Source of the DNA: Forficula auricularia
Taxonomy: Eukaryota; Arthropoda; Insecta; Dermaptera; Forficulidae
Assembly: GCA_024734495.1 (NCBI GenBank)
Contig: JALMQS010000885.1
Span: forward strand, 163,374-227,373
DNA length: 64,000 nucleotides
Direction of reading: 5' to 3'
The translations under genes and the position numbers were made by a program. The number at the start of each line of letters is the position of its first letter. Positions within the stretch are counted from its first letter, which is position 1. Below are positions 23,291 to 35,449 of this stretch, piece by piece. Below the pieces are notes generated by a model. That model did not search any database. It was not told the DNA's origin and saw only the letters and a program-made list of their open reading frames with translations.

Positions 23291-23844
23291 ATTTTCAATT
23301 TATTATTCATTATTTAAAATATTTCTATAAAAAACATTTTTTGTTTATAAAAGTATATTGGTTCTAGAAAGGAAATAAAATTGTTGTACCTATAGTTTGC
23401 AATTAAAATGAATGATTTTTCTGAAAAAGGGTGCCGATAGAAGGTTTGAAAGTCCCTGCTTGATATATCTACTAGTTCAAGCATAGTCAAAGACAAGTCC
23501 AGACAAGATTTAGTCGAATAAAAATTGTTCTCGCTGAGTAACTATTAAAATAGAAATAATACAAAAAAAAGGAATAAATTATGATGATTGGGGAATTTTT
23601 AGACTAATCCATTTTTAAGAACTCTCAATATATAAGATCGGAAATAACTAAAAGTGCTATAGACACGTCATAGCTTGCTTATAGCAATAGAATTATGAGA
23701 AATTTAAGATTTTCTTATAACGAAAATAATGCCGTATTCGCTGAAATTTGCAAAAAAAAGCGAAGATTAAAATAAAATTTCAAAAAATTAAGGGTAATTT
23801 TTTAGACAGCATTCCCTGATTGAAAAGTCACCACTGATATATAT

Positions 23845-25733
23845 ATAAACTAAAATTAACAATATTTTAAAAGTTCAACTCACCATAAAAGAAAGTCGAG
23901 ATGATATAAATTTTTTTTAAATAAATATTCATTAATATGAATTTAGTATAAATTTTAAAAAAGTAACATAGGAATTCAAAATACAGACTTTTTACCCTTT
24001 GTAATTTCATTGAAATTGATTTTTTTATTTATTTATTGATTTTTTTTATTACATATAAACGGAATCCACGGTCAAGGGGAGCATAATATGGCGATTTAAA
24101 TCGAAATTTATTTCTCAACCTAAAAATTATAATTTTTTATATTATCTGTTAATTTTAATATCTCAATTTGAATCAGAACTTGTGATACCCAAGACAATGT
24201 GTGAAGATTTGTGCCAAAACCCGTTTTACCGGGCGAATATTCAAAAAATAAAACTTGGTTGTTCGGGTAAAGTGAGTCACCGAGCAGCTTACAGACCCCG
24301 AGGGACAAGTTCTAGTACAAAATATATATTATAATTAATGATTGTCAATCGATACTTAATTAAACTTGTTTAAGGGTTTTAACTTACTTTTTAGGGTTCC
24401 GTTTAAATAAAATTGGACTGGTACAAAAATCATATAAAAATGACGATTTTGAGATACTTTTACACGTTGATTCTAAATCAAAATAAATTTAAAATAATCA
24501 AACCTAATTCTACTGAAAAAACATTTTTACAGGAATATCTAAGACTATGATAAAAATACTTTTTTATTCCCCCTTCTCCCCCACCCCCATAAAATTTGAT
24601 CGTCTCCAAAATAATAATTCGAATAAAAACATTAATATGTTTATTGATTTGCGAGAAAGTGAATAGATCTAGCTTCTACGGACAGTCCGACATACAGACT
24701 GACAGACACAGTAACAATACCGATACAATCTTATAATGGAATCCTAATAATCATTTAAGGCCCTTTCACATCCTCATTTTAATAAGACGAAAAAATCTTT
24801 TTTAACGAATAAAAAAATCAAAATTTACGATAATAAGGAAAAAAATAAATTTGAAGAAAGAAATATAATTTTTTGAAAAAAAACAAAATACTTTCTACTA
24901 GTGAAGAAAAATGCTAAATATTTTCATCTGGAAAATAAAAAAATTTTAGTCCATTAAAAAAAATGTTGACCATCGAAGAAAAAATTCGATATTAATGGTG
25001 TAAAGACAGAGAAAATTCAGATTGATAATTATCAAAGGTAATTCTTGACAAGGACGTAATTAAGACGATAAGCGAGAAGGGGTGAGGGGCGTGCTTACCT
25101 TTGGATCTCAGATGGTCCCTTTAAATAGGGGATGAATTGATGACTACTTGTAATCAATCAAATTTTGACTGTAGTTTTCGACTTTTTATCTGATTTAGTT
25201 TTCAGTACTGGTCTGTCTCTACTTATAGTAACGAAACTCAAAAGTGTTAATCTTAGAAAAATGTAATTTTAAACATAACTATCATTTCGAAATATCATGG
25301 AAAACTTTCGTTTGAATCTGCTAACTCGAGATATACATCTTTACTTGATTTACTTCAGGTATCTTTAGATTTTTTGCCATTTATTTTTTGAATTTCTAGA
25401 TTATAGGTGAAGACGGATTTCGGGGTTTGAGGGGGCCCGGGTGGGCACCTAGTTCACCCACTGTTAAGCCCACCACTGATTATAGAAAAAATTTTATACG
25501 GAGCTATATTTTTATTAAATGATGGGCTTTTCAATAAATAACCGTCGACTGTGAGGAGTTGTCCATAAAATATGACGCAACTACGTATAAGGGAGGATTC
25601 CAAAAATATTAATATCAAACTGATTGATTGTTGTCTCAATTAAAATAAATATAAATCTTTAAAAACTAATCTTCAAACGTTTAATTAAACTCAAATGTTT
25701 CGGGAGAATTTTTCCCTTTATCAATGGAATTTT
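23845..25733. other. AT-rich interval, no gene seen
   Basis: AT-rich. 25,020-25,170 is more balanced. Near 25,400-25,480 a GGGGGCCCGGGTGGGCACC patch ends in CCCACCACTG, which resembles a hAT terminus, but I found no partner end. No supported gene. Confidence 0.3.
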
Positions 25734-26260
25734 TTAAGAAGGTTCTTTCGCGACAATCCACACAAAAAGTTTTAGCCTCGTAACCACTCTATAAATATAA
25801 ACGGAACTAAAATTTTAGATTATGTTTTTTTAACATGACTGTACACTGAAATCTCTATATGGATACACACATACTAGCTTGATCGGTTCCAAGCCATTGT
25901 GCTTATATCCCCTCCACTAAAAATAATCGCCCAAATATGTTACTTTTTTTGTTTTTTATCAAAACTACGTGGTAAATAATTTCTAATTTTTTTTTAAGTT
26001 ACTCCGAATATATTATTCTAACAAATATTAGTTTTTCATCAAGATGGTGAAAGTCCTTCAATGAAAAAAATAATAATCAAATCCCCATCCTTTCCCTATC
26101 TACCCTATGTAAAAAATGTCATTTTTAATTGCAATTATTTCATGTTTGGTGTGGTAAATCGTCTTCAAATTTTAACAGTATGTGTATTATGCTTTTAATG
26201 ACTTATATTTCAAGTTTCAAAGACTTCTGAATTTTTGCATTTGTGAAAGAACTACCTTAA
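25734..26260 (-). mobile_element. TTAA-flanked element, family T, copy 2
   Basis: TTAA at both ends; ends GAAGGTTCTTTCGCGACAAT and, mirrored, GGTAGTTCTTTCACAAATG. Reverse orientation relative to copy 1 and about 90% similar by eye, with the same AAGATGGTGAAAGTCCTTC and AAAATAATCGCCCAAATATG blocks. Confidence 0.7.
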
Positions 26261-26389
26261 ATAGTTAAAAAAGAGAAAAAAATGAAAAAAAAGTTGCTAT
26301 TTCTAATGAATAAAAATATAATATATATAATATAAAATCAATACATTACATTAAACCAATTATAATACAAAACAAGCAATATCTATATA

Positions 26390-26840
26390 TGAATGTCCAG
26401 CTAAGAACGTCTCTTTTGAGAGGTAGCGAACGTGCCAGAAAGAGATAGCAAAGGTGCATTTATTAAGAAATCGCTTTTCTGTCCCCAGCAGGTATGGAAA
26501 ATTGCGTTTGTCGCAATCCAGTCTGTCAATGATGGTATGCGTGTGTGTGTGTGTGGAGCGTGAGTGAGTGTCCGAGGGTCTTTGTCCCTGTGGCCAACTG
26601 CCCTCGCTTGTTCCTTGATTCTTCCGCAAAGAAAGAGACCCGTTCGACAACAACCAAATGGACCATCAATGCGAAAATCGCTGCTCACCAGGGCTTATCA
26701 CATGTCGGGTGTGAAAAAAGGGACGGACCTCGCACGACCCTCGCAGAAAAGTCAAACTATTTTCGGGTGGGATTCAAAGTTCAGATTGCATTTTTAAAAA
26801 AGCGACTAAATATACAAGACAGTCTCGGAGTCAGACCAGT
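26390..26840. other. Composition island with GT microsatellite
   Basis: Balanced-composition block holding a short GTGTGT run near 26,540. Overlapping frames of 77-115 codons on both strands lack domains. No repeat partner in the window. Candidate regulatory element by inference. Confidence 0.3.
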
Positions 26841-26984
26841 TTCACATTTTTCCAAAATACTTAATATCAAATTAATTCTTATTTGTTGTTGATAAGGAGA
26901 TAATGTACGTATTTGAGAATTTTCGTTCGGAAATCTCGTTAGGAACGAAAATCGTGTAAAAATTTAAAAATTAAAAAAAAAAAA

Positions 26985-27900
26985 ATTGGTAACGCACGTA
27001 ACTAACAGACTAACTAATCTACTAACAAACATTTTGGCAAAACAATTACACTGATCGACAAAAATTAAACAAAAATTCTCCCCGCAAACCTAACAATGGA
27101 TTCCAGTAGTTTTATACGCTGATTTTCATACAATTTCCCGATTTTTTACCACACGTCAGAGTTTTGAGATATTATCAGTCAAAATAACGAAAAAGGCCAT
27201 TTTGACCTATTTTCGAGTCCCATTAAATATTAAACAGCAATATTTGGAATCAAAATATTTTGTTGACGTAATAGAAAACAGCTTCCTCTTTGATTTTCAA
27301 ATTACTACTTGTTTAGCTTAATTAGAACTCGAGTTATAACTAAAAAACTAAGACCTTATGTTTTTATCTATGTTTATTATCCTATTATAATCATGTAGTT
27401 TTAGTTTTTTAGTTATAACTCGAGTTCTAATTGAGCTAAAAACAAGTGGTAATTTGAAAATCAAAGAGGAAGCTGTTTTCTATTACGCCAACAAAATATT
27501 TTGCATTTCAAATATTGCTGTTTAATATCTAATGGGACTCGAAAAATAGGTCAAAATGGTCTTTTTCGTCATTTTGACCGATAATATCTCAAAACTCTGA
27601 CATGTTGTAAAAAATCGGGAAATTGCATGATAATCAGCGTATAAAACTACTGGAATCCATTATTAGGTTTACGGGGAGAAATTTTTGTTTAATAGTGTTA
27701 TTATCTCGAAAAATATAATTTTTTCGATGTTCATTTATTAGGTCTTTTTTTGTAGAGCGAAATGCCATGGTTTCGCTCAATTTTTTGAATTATAATTGTT
27801 TCAATCGTTTTTTGAGATATTTCATAAAAACGAAGCAAAAAAACAACACATTTTTCATGCACGATTACAATACTTGACCATACCCTGTATGGTAAAGTAA
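26985..27900 (+). repeat. Dispersed repeat, family Q, split by insertion
   Basis: ACTAACAGACTAACTAATC to AACATTTTGGCAAAACAA, then a 649-bp insertion, then TTATTATCTCGAAAAATA through ATTACAATACTTGACCATACC to TGGTAAAGTAAAA. It matches the uninterrupted copy ending at 17,945. Confidence 0.65.
27049..27697. mobile_element. 649-bp palindromic DNA element with TTA duplication
   Basis: Ends CACTGATCGACAAAAATTAA and, mirrored, CACTATTAAACAAAAATT; arms are mirrored almost to the centre near 27,370. TTA borders both sides (27,046-27,048 and 27,698-27,700), and the uninterrupted family-Q copy near 17,759 has a single TTA. A 3-bp duplication with CACT ends fits CACTA-type or PIF/Harbinger-type (TWA) transposition. 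No reading frame for a transposase. Confidence 0.8.
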
Positions 27901-27949
27901 AATCAACTTAATTTTACTTTTACTTAATGATATCTTTGAAATTATAATA

Positions 27950-28080
27950 TTCAATCTTTTATTTCTAATTAAAAAGACTGATGATGAAGGTCAAACCTTA
28001 GTCAAACCATAGTCTGTAACAAATAAATTGCATTATAAGGTATGTTTATTTTTGAGTCACGTAGACGACAACCTCATTGA
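27950..28080 (+). repeat. Half element of the TATAGTC hammerhead-like family
   Basis: AAAAAGACTGATGATGAAGG, a hairpin, CAAACCATAGTCTG and then ACAACCTCATTGA match the right arm at 36.4-36.5 kb. Box 1 is intact, but GAAA reads CAAA. Confidence 0.55.
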
Positions 28081-28690
28081 TATATCCTCATGAACATCAA
28101 CTAAATCTCTACAATTTTTCTTCAGGTTTCAGATATTTTGCAAAAATAATGAGCAACAAAAAATGAGGTATTTCTAAATAATTCTTAAATAATTCCTGTG
28201 TATATTAAGGCCGCCTCTACGCGTGCTTCTCGAGTGGATCAAATAATTTTATTTTTCTCTATATTAGACATTAAACACAATAAGCAAAAAATAAAAAAAT
28301 AATCTATAATTCTATATATTATATTATATAAAGTTGTAGGGGTTTTACAAAGAGATGAAATTATCAAATCCTTCCCGTGTCCTTTTGAAAATTTCAGGAC
28401 ATGTCCCCTAGATTTTTAGAAAATCTTGAAAAATTTTCTAGGAGGAAAAGTTATGGCGGGGTTTCTCAAAAAGCTCTACATGGCTAAATGAAGCACTTTT
28501 ATAATCACCGTAGAAAGCTGAAATTTAATGTTCTTAAAGAAGGTTATCTCACAACGCCAAGAAAAATACAAATTATATATTTTTTTGTAGAGGTCCAATT
28601 TATGGCCAGAAATTTCCAAAAAGAGGCATAAAATACACATGAGTTATTGAAGACCTTTCTGTCACCGTATAAACTTTTTTATTAAGTTCT
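28081..28690. other. AT-rich interval, no gene seen
   Basis: AT-rich sequence without recognisable gene or repeat end. Confidence 0.35.
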
Positions 28691-29335
28691 AGATAATCAA
28701 TTTTGAACAAGTAATAATCTCAACCCGAGACGCTGTCCGCCAGGTCCACCCGGACCGGAGAGCAGAGCTATAAAGTCAGCATGTCTGTTCAGCTCGATTA
28801 AGTTTAATATTCGGGTTTTTGCTTGCCTCCCAGGCGTGCCGTTTAATTTCGTGACCATAACTGGAAATAATGGTTGGTGATCTGATCGAGGAGTTTGAGG
28901 TAAGGACTTGGGATGTGAAGAGCGGATGGCCGGCCGGTCTCTCATCTGTGTCATGTCCTATGTCCTATGTCCTATTGGCAAAGACTGCGATTCATGTCTG
29001 CGAGCACCGGCTGCCTCAATTCCTTTTTATCGAAAACTCTATGATTGTCCCATCTTGTGTTAAGCCCGTGACATTGGGCCCAATGTGTTCATCAGTCACT
29101 GGTCTTTTGTCCCATTCAGGACATCGGCAGGCTCCGCTCCTCGCTCATGAAAGGCTCTACTCTCCTTTGGACATTTCAATCAGGGTTCATAAATCACCCT
29201 TTGTCTTAAACCAAGATGCCGACCAAGCTCCTGCTCGGATAATAAATGGACAAGATAAGAGATTCCGAGTTCAAGTGTCTTCAAAAGGCAAACTCACAGA
29301 GTTTCTTTCCAAAACAACTACTTAACACTTCATTT
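28690..29335. other. Large composition island; longest ORF of the window, unrecognised
   Basis: The longest single reading frame of the window (28,870-29,325 plus, 151 codons) lies here, with an 85-codon frame on the other strand. The translation shows no domain, signal peptide or repeat I recognise and lacks compositional bias of a typical soluble protein. A tiny direct repeat (TGTCCTATGTCCTATGTCC) lies at 28,953-28,974. I lean to noncoding conserved DNA, but a lineage-specific exon cannot be excluded. Confidence 0.3.
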
Positions 29336-29521
29336 AGAAAAAGAATTAATTTATACAGTTCACCCTCGCTAATTCAAACCAATAATAAGGTTTTGGGATA
29401 GTGAAAAATATCGAATTTTCAACAAGGTTAATTTTTGAAACAAAACAGGTTTATTAGGTGCTACAGGGAGTCATAGCTCTCCCCTTGTGTTATTTATTCA
29501 TTTAGTAACAATTGCCTATAC

Positions 29522-29692
29522 CAGCGGTCGGCAACTGGGATCCGTGGACCACTGGTGGTCCGTGGCGCAATTTTAATAGTCCGCAAAGAAATTCAGATAT
29601 AATTTAAATTCGCTGAGCTCATTTAATAAAATTGTTAAGTAAAAAATAATTTTTTTTAAGCTGGATTATTATGTGCAAAATATATTGGATTG
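29522..29692 (+). mobile_element. hAT-type terminus, truncated
   Basis: CAGCGGTCGGCAACTGGGAT is a typical hAT-type terminal sequence, followed by a GGACCACTGGTGGTCC palindrome. The other end is not found and the fragment runs into the mariner remnant. Confidence 0.45.
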
Positions 29693-29694
29693 GC

Positions 29695-30038
29695 AACTAA
29701 GTAATTGCGGATTTTGTTTAGAAAATCAAAGACAATTCTTTCATGGAACTAAATAACTTTATTCTGTAATGTATTGCCCATTTTGATCAATGACCTTTTG
29801 CCATCTTTCAGGCAGCATCATAATCCCACGTTCATAAAACTTCTGGTTTTTATTAGCAAAAAACTGAATCAGGTACAATTTGACATCATCATCATTATTG
29901 AAATTTTTACCATTCAAGGAGTTTTGTAAAGATCGAAATAAAAGTAATCCAGATGGTGCAAGGTCAGGACTATATGGTGGATGTGGCAAAACATCCCAAC
30001 CAAGCTCCAATAATTTTTGCCGAGTGACCAAAGATGTT
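29695..30038 (-). pseudogene. Mariner transposase remnant, 5' truncated
   Basis: A minus-strand frame from about 30,031 to 29,759 encodes the C-terminal quarter of an irritans/Hsmar1-like mariner transposase: LVTRQKLLELGWDVLPHPPY, then YSPDLAPS, FRSLQNSLNGKNFNNDDD and ERWQKVIDQNGQYI, ending in a stop. The usual SDYHLF is SGLLLF here. Downstream is the element's 3' terminal repeat, TTGGATTGGCAACTAAGTAA when read on the plus strand from 29,695, next to a TA target dinucleotide (29,693-29,694). The sequence breaks just before the position where HDNARPH should be, so the first two catalytic aspartates are missing. Non-functional. Confidence 0.85.
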
Positions 30039-30232
30039 TGTATTTGTATTACATTTGTTCGTGAGAATATCCATAATAAGAGAAATAATTAGAATTTGAT
30101 GAATAGTATTTTAATTGATGGAATAAAACATGTACATAAATAGATAAAAAGCAGAGAACAACAAGGCTATGAATAAAGGAGGTTTCAAGTATGCGTTGCG
30201 TCACGATCGAACAATATAATCTTATTACGAGC

Positions 30233-30545
30233 AATTCTTGTATATATATAGAATCGGTTTCTCGATGAAATTCACGGGTTAGGTGGTTTTTGGGTTGACA
30301 ATTCGATCTCTCCCGGTCTCATCTTCGGCTAAGTTGTTTTTGATGGGTTTTTTGTTAATTGAAATAATTATTCACAGGTGGTTGTTTGAATAAAAATTTA
30401 TAATTACATTTTTTTCAATTTTCTTTTAATAAAATTAATTGTTATTTTTTTATTTTAAATTCCACTAATAGATCATTACAAATATTATTATATATTAGAA
30501 TTTGCCAATTTAATTAATTAAATGGTATTTTTCTATAAAATAATT
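30233..30545 (-). repeat. Inverted partner of the 2.96-3.30 kb repeat
   Basis: TTCTTGTATATATATAGAATC to GAAATTCACGGGTTAGGTGG and beyond mirrors 2,960-3,295 across most of its length. CATCTTCGGC marks the decayed CCGAAGATG box. No coding content. Confidence 0.6.
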
Positions 30546-31130
30546 TATTAGAATATCAATTTCATTCTCTTAAAAAATCTAACAATTCGAAGGATCATGC
30601 CTCCTCTTCAGGATTTAAAAGGGTCAACGAAAGAACCTCCGTGTATATTAATATTATTTTTAATTGCAATTAGATTCAAAACTTTGTGGCCAGTGATACG
30701 TCTTGATGATGGCCATAGCTGATGTAAATATTGGTAAAAATATAAATTAAGTTTTAATTCAATTTTATTTTACTTTGGCTGTGATTAAAAATCGACATTT
30801 TTACCTGAATTTAAAATTAAAAATAATATTAATATATTGCTTTTAACTGAATCAAAAAAATTACTGAGTATCGCTTTGTGTTCCAGGTACTTATATATAA
30901 ATTTATGTGTTCTGTAGCATTAATGGAGTCAAGGATTAGTAATTAGACTACCCTTTACAGGAAACAACTCAGGCCATTTTGACGCCTCTGTAACTTCGTA
31001 ATGGAAACCTCTACATGGCTGAAATTTTTTTCCAGAATACTGGTCCATAAGCTTAACTAAATTACAAAATTTCATATTTCTTCTGTTTATTCCATCCAAG
31101 TTACAAGAAGCCAAAGATAGGCTTTTTCGT
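30546..31130. other. AT-rich interval, no gene seen
   Basis: AT-rich. ACGAAAGAACCTCCGTG near 30,638 resembles a family-T end but has no partner. No gene seen. Confidence 0.3.
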
Positions 31131-31440
31131 CACTCACTGACTCACTAACTCATCAAAATTCTAGAGTACTTCCGCTAACCCTAGAATGCTGAAATTTGGC
31201 AGGCAGGTAGAGTTTGGGGTACAATTAATGGGAAAAATCCAAAAATCGAAACTTTCCCTTCTTCAGGACCTAAAATGAAGGGGTGAAAGTTATAGACTTA
31301 ATTAACATATACTAAAAATTCAATGAACCTAGAATGCTGAAATTTGGCATACTGGTAAAGCTTGACACATTAATAAAGGACGAAATTGAAAAATCGAAAC
31401 TTTTCCTTCTTCAGGGCCCGAAATGAAGGGGTTAAATTTA
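31130..31440 (+). repeat. Approximate 150-bp tandem repeat
   Basis: Two diverged units share CCTAGAATGCTGAAATTTGG, then AAAAATCGAAACTTTTCCTTC and CAGG-CC-AAATGAAGGGGT. The head is CACTCACTGACTCACTAACTC. It looks like part of a dispersed insect repeat, type unknown. Confidence 0.55.
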
Positions 31441-31470
31441 TAGGATAAATCCAACTTACAAAAAGAAGTG

Positions 31471-32053
31471 AAATCTCAACAAAAACACTTGTGTAAAAAA
31501 AGGCCAAGTTCGATTAATAAAATCCGTTTGCCAAAAAAAGTAGTGAGATCTAATGTGCTGCCAAGTTCAACATCATCAATTTATTAAATGAGTCGAGAAT
31601 ATATTAGTAACTTCAATTAAAACGCATGTTTTTCATTTCACATGTCCCTCTATATTTTTTATTGATTTCACATTTTTAGTTGAAATTATTTTCATAAAAC
31701 TTGGCTTTTACGCATTATTATGTATGTCACGAATTACTAGTTACCATATCATGGGATCTTAATAAGAGGGAGTGGTGGAGGCCCTATCAAACAATAATAA
31801 TAATAATTTAATGCGTAAAAGCCAAGTTTTATGAAAATAATTTCAACTAAAAATGTGAAATCAATAAAAAATATAGAGGGACATGTGAAATGAAAAACTT
31901 GCGTTTTAATTGAAGTTACTAATATATTTCGACTCATTTAATAAATTGATGATGTTGAACTTGGCAGCACATTAGATCTCACTACTTTTTTGGCAAACGG
32001 ATTTTATTAATCGAGCTTGGCCTTTTTTTACACAAGTGTTTTTGTTGAGATTT
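31471..32053. repeat. 583-bp palindrome
   Basis: Arms AAATCTCAACAAAAACACTTG and CAAGTGTTTTTGTTGAGATTT, mirrored inward past GGCCAAGTTCGATTAATAAA and CATGTCCCTCTATATTTTTT, with a short unique centre (about 31,725-31,800). No hammerhead-like boxes and no coding capacity. The 62-codon minus frame here is repeat sequence. Confidence 0.75.
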
Positions 32054-32099
32054 TTTTTTACAATAAAGAATTAGGGAAATTTTTTTTCTGTTTTAATGC

Positions 32100-32250
32100 T
32101 TCTGCTAAGGAAGGAAAAAATTTCAAACACTTCTAAGGAGAGAGGAAAGAAGCATCTTGTTTGTTTCCTTCATTGATCCTTTAAAACACTGAAAAAGGAG
32201 GGAAGAAACCTCCGAAACGTTGGTTCAGAAGGAAAGAAAGAAAGAAACGA
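32100..32250 (+). repeat. Solo hammerhead-like motif in a GGAAAGAAAG context
   Basis: CTGAAAA, then GGAGGGAAGAAACCTCC (a perfect 5-bp hairpin), then GAAACGTTGG. Order and hairpin match the family, but box 1 carries A where G is required, predicting no activity. An AGAAGGAAAGAAAGAAAGAAA run follows. Confidence 0.5.
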
Positions 32251-32779
32251 CAATCCAATAAATACTCCTTATTTGGAGATATGGTAATTTTTTCTTTCGT
32301 ACACCTGGGCTGCCTTTTCATTACTTTCAGCTGAAAATTCTACCAGTCGGTCTCTCTCCAAAGAGAAATTTCGTTTCTTACTGGTAATATTTATTAATCT
32401 TTTTGTTTTACTCTCAAATAAACAAGCAATTAAATTATTAATATAAAAATTAATTAATATGTAAATTATATTCAATGGTCGTAAATTATTCCTGCCTTTA
32501 TGTTAGTGGCTGCTAATTTTAAATTACGAATTTAGCGGTCCTCAATATCTAAAAGGTTGCCGGCAGCTGGCTTATGGTATACCCCTCCTCCTAATATTAT
32601 TGTTTGAAGTCCCAAACTTAAAATTATACAAAACAAGAAAACCATTGGTGAAAATCATGATAGCCGTTACATTCTTCGAAAAGTATATAGAATTAATAAT
32701 TACATGTAAAATCACTTCTAATATATAGTGTAAGAAAGTTAACAAAAAATTTTATGGGCATAAATTATTTTATTCTCCG
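32251..32779. other. AT-rich interval, no gene seen
   Basis: AT-rich; a 68-codon minus frame (32,269-32,475) has no recognisable domain. Confidence 0.35.
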
Positions 32780-33449
32780 TTAAGGTAGTTGTTCCGCCAA
32801 ATGCTTTTTCTTAGGTTTTTTTTTTTTTGAAATTTATATAGATTATTATTTAAATACTTGTGCATCGATTGGTGGCAAAACGAAATTTATGAACAATACA
32901 GTTCCGGAGATATTAAATTTCAAAAATAGAGTTTTTCAGGTTCTTTAACATTGCACTATACGGGATATCGGAAAATTTACATACATATTTAATTATAATT
33001 AAGAAACCCTTCTTACCATTTTTATAAAAAACTAAACCAAAATTAAACAATAACAAATATTTTAAGACAATTTTGATTCATAGTTACAACACAGTTTCTG
33101 AGATAATAAGGAATAAATAATGAAAAATGTATAAAAAAAATTTAAATTAAAAACGATTTGCCAACAGCCCATTTTTTTAACCAGCGAAAGATGCATGCGC
33201 TAGGTGTAAACGTAGGCGTTGATTACATTTGTTAAAAAATAACAAAACGATTTTTATAGAAATTTGAAATGTATATTATCTGTCATTTTAATATGAAAAA
33301 TACTCAATCTCTTACAATGCTGCCAGATTTGTCAAGAATTGGTACATAAACAGCAAAAAGTTTTGGGCTTATGAACTATGGATCCTTATTGTCTGTTCTA
33401 TATACTCTACTTAACTTTTTGCTAGTATTGTCGCGAAAAACTACCTTAT
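32780..33449. mobile_element. Possible TTAA-type element, diverged relative of family T
   Basis: Left end TTAAGGTAGTTGTTCCGCC; the right end read inward is TAAGGTAGTTTTTCGCGACA. These match the terminal repeats of the TTAA family, but the interior is different. The right flank reads TTAT rather than TTAA. Non-coding. Confidence 0.5.
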
Positions 33450-35440
33450 GTAGAGCCTCTAGCCGTTTTTGATTTTTACTGATAGTTAAGTTCTTCCACT
33501 TATAATTACGCGAAGACGATCTTTCTGCCCTGTTACTCTATTCAATTTTGCCAATTTTGTGACTTTGTTCAATTATTATTTAGCGATAAAATTTATGAAA
33601 CTTTTGTATTGTGTTGCTTAAAAATACAAATTAAATTGAATTTAGCAGGGATAACGAAAATAATACAACTTTTTCGTGAATGACAGATACCTATAATATC
33701 TTTCTTCAAGAGTGTACTCAATGGCAATAAATCCCATAGACATTATTATCGGTTTATGTGAATTTCATCAAAAACGCTCTTAATTTGTTTTTTAAAGATG
33801 CTTTTCCAGAATCGATTGGCTCTGTGTGTGTCAAGAATTGTTTTTTCTGTCCTTTTTGCTTAAAGCAATGCTAAACAAAAAATTAAGTTAATTGAAAAAA
33901 TAAATTTAAAGGATTAAAAGAAAACGCTTCAGACTCCTTTATATTTTAAGGGTTTTCCAGTTTACGTTCTAAAGATAATTTTCAAGTTGTTTAACTTCCA
34001 AAAACGCTTATTTTAATAATACATTTTAGATTATATTTAAGTATCAAGATCAATTTCAAAATTTTAAATTTCCAAAAAAAAAAAATCTATTAAATTACCA
34101 TCTATTCGAATATAAAATTAGAGAAAAAGTCAAAATATTTTCAAGATTCGCTAAGGTGTTTACAAATTTTAAAGTTTTATCAATTTTATGTTAGCGAACG
34201 GTTTGAGCTTGAAAACTGAAACTTGAAGTGGAATTTATTAAGACAACCTTTTGTGTGACGAATTTCAACTTATTAGAGCTTCCTATATAAAGTTTCGATT
34301 TTTCGGCATTTTCTACCAAGAACTTCTAAAACTTGGAATTCAGATTTGGTTTAAAAAAAAATAGGAAAACCAAGTAAAGGAAAGAACTTTAAACAGTCGT
34401 AGGTTTTGTAAACTTTTTTTGAGCTATTAATATGTACCAGAATCCAAATAAACACACAAACACAAAAACATACTTGGAAATAAAAATTTCTCGACGTTTC
34501 TGATTTTTCTAACAATAAATGAAAATGTATGTGCGAATTCAATACTCGGCTGCCTAGGCGTACCGAGTAATTATTTAATTATCTCAATTTACAATCAGAA
34601 TAATTACTAGGCATTCAACACTTGTGCAAGTTTCATTTCGATTAGAACTGCGTGCATTTTCCTTTGTTTCTGAATTTTTCTTTCACCCTTTCTTTGGCCC
34701 TTGAGTAATAGTTATCCACTTAGCGATTTTTCGGCTTTCCAATAACTTATCTGTACTTCTATCTCTTGAGTTGATTTTATAAAAGTGCTGCGCTCTAGAG
34801 GCGCTCTTGATAACTGTTAGAATCCGCGCGGCCTTTTCAATCCCTAGACCCCTAGAGTCAAGATAAATATGCAAATAATTCATGAATTGATTATAGTTCT
34901 CACTGATAAAGGTAGCCATTTATTATTATAATATGTACATTAAAACCTCAATTGAATTTTTTTTATAAGTTATCAAAATAAAATATTTATTAAAAAAAAA
35001 CATAAATGGATCAAATTATAAAGTCTCCTTCTAGATGAAAAGATATTGTCGCTGATCTTACAAAACCTCGTAAGTCCGATTTTTGGTCAAGTACGTATAT
35101 ACATTTATACCGAGCAACTTTTCACGGCGTATCTATTTAGTTGAAACCTTATTATTCTATTCGATTTTACTTTCGCGCTTAGACCAAATAATAAATATTG
35201 CATTGTATTTTTTTTTTTTTTTTTTTTTTTAATGATATTGATGTGAGAAGGAGATACACCAGAAGGTCCATCCATCCCCTAAAGGACTGTATGGGCTGGC
35301 CCCTCCATCGTGAAAAGAACAGAGTAGAAGGAAAAGAAGCCGGGATCACGAGCCAAATCTCAGAAAGTTAGATATAGTCCAATATACTAAGTTTATTAGG
35401 GCTTAGATCAGTGGTAAATTCTCCGTGCGATAAATTAGGT
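33450..35440. other. AT-rich interval, no gene seen
   Basis: AT-rich, with short minus frames at 34,351 and 34,683 lacking recognisable domains and a T homopolymer near 35,207-35,230. No supported feature. Confidence 0.35.
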
Positions 35441-35449
35441 TAAATTTAT

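Larger units (their letters stand above)
22392..23836. mobile_element. Possible hAT-type element carrying family-R repeats
   Basis: Left end CAGTGGCGTGAGGTC; the right end, on the opposite strand, starts CAGTGGTGACTTTTC. The ATATATAT octamer borders both ends (22,384-22,391; 23,837-23,844), but in a TA-rich context, so this is weak. It contains two or more copies of the ATGGACATGAACCAAC repeat. No intact transposase. Confidence 0.4.

Noticed and set aside
25454..25490. CCCACCACTG as a hAT right end
   Set aside because: No left partner or octamer duplication found upstream.
26545..26892. 115-codon plus frame over the GT microsatellite
   Set aside because: Competing frames on both strands, no known domain, low-complexity start.
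28870..29325. 151-codon open frame, longest in the window
   Set aside because: No recognisable domain, competing frame on the other strand, and it sits in a GC-balanced block where long frames arise by composition. Kept only as an island.
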